NCBI RefSeq assembly: GCF_030418125.1
Contig: NZ_JAUHTR010000003.1
Coordinates: 310,001-374,000 of the forward strand
Reading direction: 5' to 3'
DNA: 64,000 bases
Source of the DNA: Fictibacillus fluitans
GTDB taxonomy: Bacteria > Bacillota > Bacilli > Bacillales > Fictibacillaceae
Below are positions 57,532 to 64,000 of this stretch, in pieces. Below the pieces are notes generated by a model. That model was not told the origin of the DNA and did not search any database. It saw only the letters and a program-made list of their open reading frames with translations. The number at the start of each line of letters is the position of its first letter. Position 1 is the first letter of the stretch. The translations under genes and the position numbers were made by a program.

Positions 57532-58011
57532 TTATGCGGAAATATTCGGCTTCAGGGATCTTCCTTTTTTTCTCCAAAGGTACCATTCGGCCCATCCGAG
57601 ATTAACAGCCATTGAAAGGTATACAGACAGGGAAAACGATAGAGATAATGGCAGGCCGGCAATGGTGAGCAGCGGAAGAAAGACACGGAACGTCACGAAG
57701 ACGAGAGTAACGGCGTAACTCCGAAGCATCCATTCCTGATGCCTGACCGCCTTTTTTTCGCGGATGCGCTTTAAGCCGATAAAAGCCGTCATGAACCAGG
57801 CAGCATCAAGAATGATAAAAGCGATCGAAGAGGCAAGACCTCCTGTGGCATAAACAGCCAGATAAATACCTGCCGGAACACTGACAAAAATGGATATTCC
57901 ATAGATTCGGCCGATGATTCTATGGACGGAAATCACCTTCCGGCTGGATTGTAAGAATTGGAAGGGGCCCAGCTGGAGTCTCGCCCTTGCACTCCAATCG
58001 TCAGGCAGCAT
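57532..58011 (-). pseudogene. N-terminally truncated DUF2306 membrane protein
   Basis: The frame holds LQLGPFQFLQSSRKVISVHRIIGRIYGISIFVSVPAGIYLAVYATGGLASSIAF and four hydrophobic segments, typical of the last two thirds of DUF2306 proteins (~210-220 aa). The expected N-terminal ~55-60 residues (first membrane helix and loop) are missing. The first possible ATG (58011) has no SD and lies directly after the upstream gene's terminator and its T13 run. The gene is therefore probably dead or a partial deletion product. Confidence 0.7.
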
Positions 58012-58017
58012 TTTTCG

Positions 58018-58057
58018 CAAAAAAAAAAAAAGAAAGCATTCAGCTACGAATGCTTTC
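58018..58057 (-). terminator. strong terminator of the cupredoxin gene
   Basis: On the minus strand GAAAGCATTC/GAATGCTTTC with a 6-nt loop, followed by thirteen T (58019-58031). Confidence 0.92.
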
Positions 58058-58064
58058 AAACGAA

Positions 58065-58511
58065 TCAATCAACAACCAGGTAGGCAATCATGGGGCCGTT
58101 ATGGGAAATGTCTGCGTGTGTTTTACAGATCAGCCGGTAAATTCCTTCCTTCTTAAAGCGCAGGTTCAGAACCGTTTCCTTGCCTTTTACGACATTGCCC
58201 TTCACATTCGTTCCCTCGATGTAAAAAGGATGTGCTTTGCCGTTTACCCCATAAATGCTCAGGGTGACGGGCTGATCATGCGGAATATAAATCGTGCCCG
58301 GATCCCATCGGTAAGCTTCAATTTCTTTCCCGTTATCCAGCTTGGATTTAAACTCCCCTGTGACCATGTTGATGGTCAGATGTTTTGCGCTGGCCGGTGA
58401 CCCCGTTGTTTCTACCGCATCCGGTTTTACAGCGTACCATGTGCCGAGCCCGATACAAATACATAAAAAGAACAGTAAAATCCATTTTCTTGGAACATAC
58501 CAAATTTTCAA
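58065..58511 (-). CDS. cupredoxin-domain membrane-anchored protein
   Basis: A 148-aa protein with one N-terminal membrane anchor (WILLFFLCICIGLGTWYAV) and an outside cupredoxin-type domain: PHDQPVTLSIYGVNGKAHPFYIEGTNVKGNVV, then YRLICKTHADISHNGPMIAYLVV, where His, Cys, His and Met could ligate copper. The start is TTG 58511 on GGAGGTGG; an ATG at 58526 overlaps the SD. It could be an electron carrier or a CuA-like subunit fragment; the exact role is unknown. Confidence 0.75.
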   Translation of the reverse strand: MKIWYVPRKWILLFFLCICIGLGTWYAVKPDAVETTGSPASAKHLTINMVTGEFKSKLDNGKEIEAYRWDPGTIYIPHDQPVTLSIYGVNGKAHPFYIEGTNVKGNVVKGKETVLNLRFKKEGIYRLICKTHADISHNGPMIAYLVVD

Positions 58512-58652
58512 TTGCTCCACCTCCATCAGCTTGTCTTTAAACTATATGTGGACAGGAGTGATTTCTTGTTAAAAAAATAGAGCCGGAGTGGAAAGGATAA
58601 CCCTTTTAGAAGAAGAATAGTAAAAGGAACACAGTATAAAGGAATGAGATCA

Positions 58653-59024
58653 ATGGATGACATAATGAAAGAACAGATGAGGGAGCTGGAGGAGAGCCAT
58701 TTGCGGCCGGATGTCCGAACGTCGGTCGAAAAGCTGGATGAACTGCTTGCCGATGATTTCCTTGAATTCGGCAGTTCGGGTTATCTGATACGAAAAGAGG
58801 ACTGCTTGACAGGTGATCTGGCAGTTGATGATTTATTCCTCTCTAATTTTGAAGCTCGGATGCTGGCGCCTGACATTATATTAACTACCTATATTATCCG
58901 TAATGAGACAAAAGACCGGAACACATTGAGGAGTTCCATCTGGAAGCACATGGATGGAAGGTGGCAGCTTTACTTTCATCAGGGCACGGTAACTCCCCTG
59001 GATCCTTCATGGTCAATTCGTTAA
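58653..59024 (+). CDS. DUF4440/NTF2-like protein
   Basis: A 123-aa cone-fold protein: MDDIMKEQMRELEESHLRPDVRTSVEKLDELLADDFLEFGSSGYLIRKEDCL followed by SSIWKHMDGRWQLYFHQGTVT is the DUF4440 (SnoaL/NTF2-like) pattern. Function cannot be assigned. ATG 58653 is preferred over 58644 on SD spacing (AAAGGA). It is monocistronic. Confidence 0.82.
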   Translation: MDDIMKEQMRELEESHLRPDVRTSVEKLDELLADDFLEFGSSGYLIRKEDCLTGDLAVDDLFLSNFEARMLAPDIILTTYIIRNETKDRNTLRSSIWKHMDGRWQLYFHQGTVTPLDPSWSIR

Positions 59025-59037
59025 ACAAGACCACAAA

Positions 59038-59072
59038 AAAAGGATGGACCTCTAAGGAGTCCATCCTTTTTT
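59038..59072. terminator. bidirectional terminator
   Basis: AAAAGGATGGAC/GTCCATCCTTTT perfect 12-bp stem with CTCTAAGGA loop, between convergent genes. Confidence 0.92.
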
Positions 59073-59078
59073 GCGACA

Positions 59079-59849
59079 TTAGATTTTTACATCAATCTTA
59101 GCGTTCTTTTTCAGACCTTCAACTTTTTTAACGAGTTTTTGCTGCTGCTGCTGCTGTTCGAGCTGCTGCTTGATCTGAGGTTTTACTTCTTCGAGTTTTG
59201 GCGCTTTTTGATCTTTTCCAGTACTTTGTTTGGCATATTTATTGTAGTAATCTTGAATTTCCTTGTCAGATACGTTATCCGCAGGAACTTCTTTTTGGAT
59301 ATACTTTTGTGAAGCGATGCCGTCAGCAATTTGCCCTTTAAGATCTGACTCGCTCAGGTTCGCTTGTTTAAGGGCTGCTGCGAATTTTTTCTCATCTTTA
59401 TATTGCTTCTTGGTTTGAGCTAACTGCTCGTTCACTTCTTTATCTGATGCTTTGTATCCTTTTTTCTCTGCATCCTGAAGGATAAGGGATTGTCCAATCA
59501 GGCTTTCTACAGTCTGGTCTTTCACTTGCTTTGCAGCTTCTTTGGAGGAAGGGTCTTGTCCCATCTGCTGCATTTGCATTTGTGAAGAAGAAAGAGCCAT
59601 GTTGTAATCTTTGCCTACGATCTTCTCATCATTTACCGTTGCCACGACTTTCTTGTCATCCACTTTTTGTGCATCCAGTTTCTTCTGCATTTCTTTCATT
59701 TGTTCTTCTTGCTTTTTCTGGTTATCGGCTTGAGATGTTTTTTCTTTGTCCTTTGTATCTGAAGCCTTTTTGTCTTTATCATCTGAACCGCAAGCTGTCA
59801 ATGCGATGGCAAGCATTGCGATCATTAAAATTGAAATAATCTTTTTCAT
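59079..59849 (-). CDS. SurA-N-domain lipoprotein
   Basis: A 256-aa secreted lipoprotein: signal peptide with lipobox ALTAC, an acidic/Lys-rich low-complexity linker (~25-60) and a SurA_N/PrsA-like chaperone domain (VVATVNDEKIVGKDYNMAL ... VESLIGQSLILQDAEKKGYKASDKEVNEQLAQTKKQY). No parvulin (PPIase) domain is present, so it would be a holdase rather than a PrsA foldase. A run of six Gln lies near residue 225-235. Start 59849 has GAAAGGAG upstream; a frame open to 59981 is unlikely. Confidence 0.85.
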   Translation of the reverse strand: MKKIISILMIAMLAIALTACGSDDKDKKASDTKDKEKTSQADNQKKQEEQMKEMQKKLDAQKVDDKKVVATVNDEKIVGKDYNMALSSSQMQMQQMGQDPSSKEAAKQVKDQTVESLIGQSLILQDAEKKGYKASDKEVNEQLAQTKKQYKDEKKFAAALKQANLSESDLKGQIADGIASQKYIQKEVPADNVSDKEIQDYYNKYAKQSTGKDQKAPKLEEVKPQIKQQLEQQQQQQKLVKKVEGLKKNAKIDVKI

Positions 59850-59943
59850 TATTTCACTCCTTTCAAAATTGCCCTTGGGGCGAATTATAACGGATTTGGA
59901 GTGAAAATGGAAATGAAACAGGAATTTGTTTTGTAAATGTAAA

Positions 59944-59974
59944 GAAGAAGACCCTGTAACCGGGGTCTTCTTTA
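59944..59974 (-). terminator. intrinsic terminator of the transporter gene
   Basis: GAAGACCC/GGGTCTTC stem with an AACC-type loop, T run on the minus side. Confidence 0.7.
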
Positions 59975-59977
59975 GTG

Positions 59978-61390
59978 TCAAATCAAGAACATAGCCACAA
60001 TGGTGGTGACCACAAGCCCGATGGTCACAGGGAGCAAATTTCTTCTGGCAAGCTCAAAAGGATCTACTCCGCAGATGGCTGCAGCCGGAATCAGCGCCCA
60101 TGGCACCAGTGTGCCTCCGCCGACCCAAATGGCCGCAATTTGGCCAAGGGCAGTTAGTGTAGCTGCTCCTGCACCTATGGCATGGGCAAATAACGCGGCA
60201 ATGGAGCCGGCAAGCGAAATACCGGAGAAACCGGAGCCGTCCAGGCCCGTAATGGCTCCCACACCTGTTAAGGTGACAGCACCGATTTCTTTGGTCAGCG
60301 GCACAACAGATGCGAGTGATACGCCAAGGTCATTCACAATGCCGTGTGAATGTTTGGGCAACAGGTTCCCGATGATGGTGTTGAAACCGGCGTCTCCGAG
60401 ATAAAAGAAGGCAGCAATCGGAATAACCGGACCAAAAACTTTAAATCCAAACTGAAAACCTTCAATAAGATAACTGGTGGTTTTCTCCAATCCCGTACCT
60501 TTGTGTCCGGCCATCGAAATCAGAAGCAGAATGATAACAGAGGTGCCGCCGATCAGTGCGGTCGCATCACCGCCCTGAAGGTGAAACATAAACATGGCGG
60601 CAACATCCAAAGCAAATAAAACAGGAATGAGCAGCGCGAAAAAGCGTTTTTGGCTGGAGGAGAGCAAGGCGGGTTCTTCATTTTCGACGAGGCTTTCCTG
60701 AGAAGAAGCGGGGACTGCGGCCAATCCTATAGAGCCCGTAAGCTTGCCGTTTTTTAAATCCCGCCTTAAAAAGTAAAATGCACAACCGGTCGTAACGGCA
60801 CCCATGACAATGACAAGTGGTAAGCTGGCCTGGATAACCTGGCTGACGGGAAGGCCGGCTGCGTCCGCGGTCAGTTTGGGTGCACCCTGGATGACAAAGT
60901 CACCGGACAATGCGATACCGTGACCGAAGAGGTTCATGGCCATGGCTACTCCAAGAGCCGGAAGACCGGCCCGAATGGCAACAGGAAGCAACACAGCTCC
61001 CATCAGGGCAACGGCGGGAGAGGGCCAAAAGAAAAAGGAGATCAACATCATGAGCAGCCCGATCGTCCAGTAAGCGAGGGCCGGTGACCGTATGAGCTTT
61101 GAAAAAGGGGAAATCATCACATCATTGATTCCTGAAGCGGTCAGTGTTTTACTCATGGCCACAATGATCGAGATGACGAGGATCGTGGAGAGGAGCTCGG
61201 TGATCGCGTAGGCAAAGCTGTTGAAGATGCTGCTTATCGAGGCGCTCAGCGAGCTTGTGGCAGTGAGGGCAATCAAGAAAATCCCCACAATACAGATGAG
61301 GGTCGTATCTCTTCTTGCTGCCATAAAGCCGATGATTAAAAAGATGAACACAACATAAATCCAATGAAGGGCTGTTAATTCAACGCCCAT
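59978..61390 (-). CDS. 12-segment membrane transporter, unknown substrate
   Basis: A 470-aa integral membrane protein with about 12 hydrophobic segments, a charged central loop (~225-250) and gates such as FFFWPSPAVALMGAVLLPVAIRAGLPALGVAMAMNLFGHGIALSGDF and, near the end, TLTALGQIAAIWVGGGTLVPWALIPAAAICGVDPFELARRNLLP. The two-halved arrangement with Gly-rich re-entrant regions resembles GntP/IT-type ion transporters, but I cannot name the family. Start 61390 has AGGGAGAG upstream. Monocistronic. Confidence 0.65.
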   Translation of the reverse strand: MGVELTALHWIYVVFIFLIIGFMAARRDTTLICIVGIFLIALTATSSLSASISSIFNSFAYAITELLSTILVISIIVAMSKTLTASGINDVMISPFSKLIRSPALAYWTIGLLMMLISFFFWPSPAVALMGAVLLPVAIRAGLPALGVAMAMNLFGHGIALSGDFVIQGAPKLTADAAGLPVSQVIQASLPLVIVMGAVTTGCAFYFLRRDLKNGKLTGSIGLAAVPASSQESLVENEEPALLSSSQKRFFALLIPVLFALDVAAMFMFHLQGGDATALIGGTSVIILLLISMAGHKGTGLEKTTSYLIEGFQFGFKVFGPVIPIAAFFYLGDAGFNTIIGNLLPKHSHGIVNDLGVSLASVVPLTKEIGAVTLTGVGAITGLDGSGFSGISLAGSIAALFAHAIGAGAATLTALGQIAAIWVGGGTLVPWALIPAAAICGVDPFELARRNLLPVTIGLVVTTIVAMFLI

Positions 61391-61541
61391 ATCTGTTCTC
61401 TCCCTTCGCATTCATGTACCGGGCCAATGGGCAGGCGCCCGGTGAGTACTAACAGAATATGTAGGGAATGAAAAGTGGTGAGATAAAAAGCTTTTCAAAG
61501 ATATGGGAACCGATTATAATGGGCACCAAAGCGAGGTAGTT

Positions 61542-62291
61542 ATGAAGACGAGTAAAGAAAAACGCTATGAAACCGACCTGTATATGCCTGTTAGGGATTA
61601 TTTCATTGAAAAAGGATATGAAGTCTACGGTGAAGTCCATCATTGTGATGTCGCCATGATCAAAGAAGAAGAGCTCGTTATCGTTGAACTCAAGCTCACC
61701 CTAAACGTGGATCTGCTGGTGCAGGCGACGAACCGGCAGCGGCTGACAGACTTTGTTTATATAGCAGTCCCCAAGCCTAAGTACAAACGGAATTCAAAAA
61801 AGTGGCATGATGTGCTGCACTTAATTAAGCGTCTTGAGCTTGGGCTTCTCCATGTATCTTTTACAAAAAAAGGAGCGGTCGTGGAAACAATTCTTGATCC
61901 CGGAGCCTTTGACCGCAAGAAAAGCCAGCAGCGGTATAAAAAAAGACGGACGAAGCTCCTGGAGGAGATCAGAGGCAGGAATGGGGATTACAATGTTGGC
62001 GGAAGCAGCAAAACGAAACTGATTACCGCCTACATGGAAACCTGCATTTACATCGCCTGCCTGCTGGAGGAATTCGGTCCGCTGACACCGAAAGCACTGC
62101 GCGGATGGGGAACGGGAGACAAAACGCTCTCCATTTTAAACAAAAACTACTATGGCTGGTTTGAAAAAATTTCCCGGGGCATCTATTCGATAAGTGAAAA
62201 AGGGAAAAAGGAATTAGGAGATTACCCTGAACAGGTAACCTATTTTCAAAACAAAATGAAAGAGTTGCAGGCAGAAGCCGAAAAAAGCTGA
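61542..62291 (+). CDS. DUF2161 family protein (nuclease-like fold)
   Basis: A 249-aa protein: KRYETDLYMPVRDYFIEKGYEVYGEVHHCDVAMIKEEELVIVELKL contains an Asp and an E-x-K, the layout of a PD-(D/E)xK nuclease core. A winged-helix-like C-terminal part follows (EEFGPLTPKALRGWGTGDKTLSILNKNYYGWFEKISRGIYSISEKG). DUF2161 is sometimes annotated as a phosphodiesterase. It is alone and not in an obvious defence island. ATG 61542 with SD GCGAGGTAG. Confidence 0.8.
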   Translation: MKTSKEKRYETDLYMPVRDYFIEKGYEVYGEVHHCDVAMIKEEELVIVELKLTLNVDLLVQATNRQRLTDFVYIAVPKPKYKRNSKKWHDVLHLIKRLELGLLHVSFTKKGAVVETILDPGAFDRKKSQQRYKKRRTKLLEEIRGRNGDYNVGGSSKTKLITAYMETCIYIACLLEEFGPLTPKALRGWGTGDKTLSILNKNYYGWFEKISRGIYSISEKGKKELGDYPEQVTYFQNKMKELQAEAEKS

Positions 62292-62314
62292 GTATCGCTT
62301 TTCGGCTTTTTTTT
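62283..62314 (+). terminator. intrinsic terminator of the DUF2161 gene
   Basis: AAAAGCTGA/TTCGGCTTTT stem with one G-U and eight T. Confidence 0.7.
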
Positions 62315-62335
62315 GTGCCTTTTGACCCATCTATT

Positions 62336-62350
62336 ATGCAAACGCTTTCA
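62336..62350 (+). promoter_or_regulatory. CcpA cre box upstream of the pullulanase gene
   Basis: ATGCAAACGCTTTCA matches WTGNAANCGNWNNCW at every position. It lies about 70 bp upstream of ATG 62419 and overlaps TTTCAC of a probable promoter TTTCAC-17-TAAAGT, the classic repression position. Confidence 0.82.
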
Positions 62351-62418
62351 CTTACTGCTTTATCATGGTAAAGTTGTGATAGCAATCCAAAATTTTCATG
62401 TTAAGGGGAGGACAGGAT

Positions 62419-64000
62419 ATGGCAGGGACCAAGATCAAACGCTTTATTTCTTTAGTATCCATTTTCACTTTGCTTCTGGGAGTCTTTTTTTCATTCCATT
62501 CTGTGCAATCGTTTGCAGAGGGGACTTCTTCAGGAGGGAAAACAAAAGTAACCATTCATTACAAGCCTTCCGAGGGGAATACGAAGGACTGGAGTTTATG
62601 GATTTTTCCTGAAGGCGGGGAAGGAAAAGCATATCCGTTTACCGGAGAGGACAAATTCGGAAAGCTGGCCGAGGTCGAGCTGGATGGTACATACAAAAAA
62701 GTGGGCTTTATTGTCCGCACTGACAGCTGGGAAAAAGACGGAGTCGACCGTTTCATTGATATTACTGGAGGCGAAGGAGAGGTCTGGGTGAAGTCAGGGG
62801 ATGACAACACCTATACCGAGCCGCCTGACGGTGAATACCGTGACTTGCCTGCCTATGAAAACCTCAATGTGAAAGTGCATTATTTCCGATACGATAATCA
62901 ATACGACGGATGGAATCTGTGGACATGGCCGGAGAACGGTGAAGGAAAAGCGGTCCAGTTTACAGAGGAAGATGCGTTCGGCAAAGTGGCAACAATCAAA
63001 ATGGAGAACCTGAAAGACGTTCACAAGCTGGGGCTGATTGTAAGAAAGAGCATACCAGGCAATGATTGGGCCGAAAAGGAGTTCAATGACCGCTATGTTA
63101 CGAAGTTTAAGGAAGACGGCTCTGCCGAGGTATGGATTGCGCAGGGGCAGGAGCGCATTTACTATGATAAAGACCAAATAGACCGTACACCGAAAATTGT
63201 AAAAGCATCGATCGATGGCTTTCGTGAAATTACCTTTGAAACCAATTTTCCGTTTGATGTAAAAGAACATGGCATCAGCCTTGCCGGCGGTGCGTCCATC
63301 AAACAAGTTCTTCCTGCGGACAAGGAAGCGGGTGACTTCACAAATAAAGTGAAGATTATCACTTCCGAAGATTTGGATCTGACCAAAGTGTACAAGGTTT
63401 CCAAAGAAAACTTTGGAGAAGCTGCAGTTCAAGCAGGCAAGGTGGTCCGCACACCGGAATTTGACAACAAGTTCTTTTACAGCGGAGATGACTTGGGAAA
63501 CAGCTATTCCAAAAAGGAAACAAAATTCCGGCTTTGGGCGCCAACTGCCAGTGAGGCGAAGCTCGTGATGTACAAATCATGGCAGGACGAAAAGGGTACA
63601 GAGGTTCCATTGAAAAAAGGCAAGCGTGGAACATGGAAAGTAACACTAAAAGGCAACCAGGAAGGTCTGGTCTATACGTACAAGGTGAAGATCGGAAACC
63701 AATGGAATGAGGCGGTTGATCCCTATGCCCGTGCGGTTACCGTAAACGGCCAAAAAGGGGCTGTCATCGATTTGGACAAAACCGATCCAAAGCACTTCCA
63801 TAAACGGATGAAAGCTTTCACTCCGGAAGATGCTGTCATTTATGAACTTCATGTCAGAGACCTTTCCATGCACCCGAAAAGCGGAATCAAGCATAAAGGT
63901 AAATTTCTGGGAGTGGCTGAAGAAAACACAACAGGACCAGAAGGTGTAAAAACAGGGCTGAACCATATCAAAGATCTCGGTGTGACACATGTCCAGCTTC
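62419..64000 (+). CDS. pulA: secreted type I pullulanase (5' part, cut by window end)
   Basis: The frame is open to base 64000 (527 codons). A signal peptide (basic KIKR, hydrophobic core, cleavage near SFA-EG) precedes two tandem CBM41 pullulanase starch-binding domains (KVTIHYKPSEGNTKDWSLWIFPEGGEGKAYPF and KVHYFRYDNQYDGWNLWTWPENGEGKAVQF), a CBM48-like domain (TKFRLWAPTASEAKLVMY) and the start of the GH13_14 catalytic domain (AVIYELHVRDLSMHPKSGIKHKG). It debranches alpha-1,6 links in pullulan and starch outside the cell. SD AGGGGAGGACAGG. A perfect cre lies upstream. Confidence 0.93.
   Translation, partial: MAGTKIKRFISLVSIFTLLLGVFFSFHSVQSFAEGTSSGGKTKVTIHYKPSEGNTKDWSLWIFPEGGEGKAYPFTGEDKFGKLAEVELDGTYKKVGFIVRTDSWEKDGVDRFIDITGGEGEVWVKSGDDNTYTEPPDGEYRDLPAYENLNVKVHYFRYDNQYDGWNLWTWPENGEGKAVQFTEEDAFGKVATIKMENLKDVHKLGLIVRKSIPGNDWAEKEFNDRYVTKFKEDGSAEVWIAQGQERIYYDKDQIDRTPKIVKASIDGFREITFETNFPFDVKEHGISLAGGASIKQVLPADKEAGDFTNKVKIITSEDLDLTKVYKVSKENFGEAAVQAGKVVRTPEFDNKFFYSGDDLGNSYSKKETKFRLWAPTASEAKLVMYKSWQDEKGTEVPLKKGKRGTWKVTLKGNQEGLVYTYKVKIGNQWNEAVDPYARAVTVNGQKGAVIDLDKTDPKHFHKRMKAFTPEDAVIYELHVRDLSMHPKSGIKHKGKFLGVAEENTTGPEGVKTGLNHIKDLGVTHVQL

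Noticed and set aside
62794-63432. 212-codon minus-strand frame within the pullulanase gene
   Set aside because: Antisense shadow; the + strand frame has clear CBM41 and CBM48 domains.

Overview
The window is about 64 kb of low-to-mid GC DNA from an endospore-forming Bacillaceae (Bacillus/Fictibacillus-like). The evidence is an alpha/beta-type SASP, the spore germination lytic enzyme CwlJ, a GerPD-like protein, YteA, a Spo0E-type phosphatase, a sporulation-kinase-like histidine kinase, RsbR/STAS stressosome paralogues, a YolD protein with a LexA (SOS) box, consensus CcpA cre boxes and strong SD sequences of the AAGGAGG type. I saw no rRNA, tRNA, CRISPR array or intact insertion sequence. This is mostly chromosomal backbone made of short operons separated by intrinsic terminators.

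Layout. 1-4.7 kb: 3' part of a sulfonate/organosulfur operon (ABC permease end, FMN monooxygenase, SsuA-like lipoprotein, small unknown protein, SsuE, SsuD). 5-9.6 kb: DUF2325, a 56-aa protein, an LD-carboxypeptidase (S66), a DUF2254 membrane protein and an acidic membrane protein. 9.6-13.2 kb: an RsbR paralogue, then a carbonic anhydrase-SulP pair with cre and palindromic sites upstream. 13.3-19.8 kb: YitT protein, an ArsR-SRPBCC operon with a readable promoter and operators, SASP, YteA, endonuclease IV, a GAF-STAS protein, DUF2512 protein and an SPFH protein. 19.8-27.5 kb: PEP carboxylase, a CD3324-like regulator with a structured leader, an EF-G-binding protein (FusB type), the OpuF-type osmolyte transporter and a GNAT enzyme. 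27.6-36.3 kb: a third RsbR-like paralogue, SOS-controlled orphan YolD, CwlJ, an old yellow enzyme, divergent azoreductase and HxlR regulator, a four-PAS kinase, an APH-type kinase and a LysE exporter.

36.3-45 kb: a 20-21 bp tandem repeat, an aldA/SCP2-like/hydrolase cluster with an internal cre, a candidate structured sRNA, two YbaK-type deacylases, a BcrC-like phosphatase behind a BceR-type site, a second S66 peptidase, and an ECF sigma/anti-sigma/membrane trio with its own ECF promoter. 45-52 kb: methyltransferase, hydrolase, a DDAH-like enzyme beside a YqcI/YcgG protein, an MreC paralogue, WrbA, GerPD-like protein, and ModA beside a decayed regulator. 52-55.8 kb: a GT2-GtrA-(galU remnant)-GT39 cell-envelope glycosylation operon. 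55.9-64 kb: Spo0E-like protein, an orphan HTH-TPR (RRNPP-like) regulator, a truncated DUF2306 gene, cupredoxin, DUF4440, a SurA-N lipoprotein, a transporter, DUF2161, and the 5' part of a secreted pullulanase behind a cre box.

Recurring themes are stress and sporulation input (three STAS paralogues with different phosphosites, PAS kinase, Spo0E, RRNPP regulator), envelope maintenance (BcrC, MreC, S66, polyprenyl glycosyltransferases), and local gene decay (yvgK-like, galU, DUF2306). No single large undescribed system is evident. The best novelty candidates are the DDAH + YqcI/YcgG pair, the minus-strand RNA near 39.4 kb, the STAS phosphosite divergence and the leader upstream of the CD3324-like gene.
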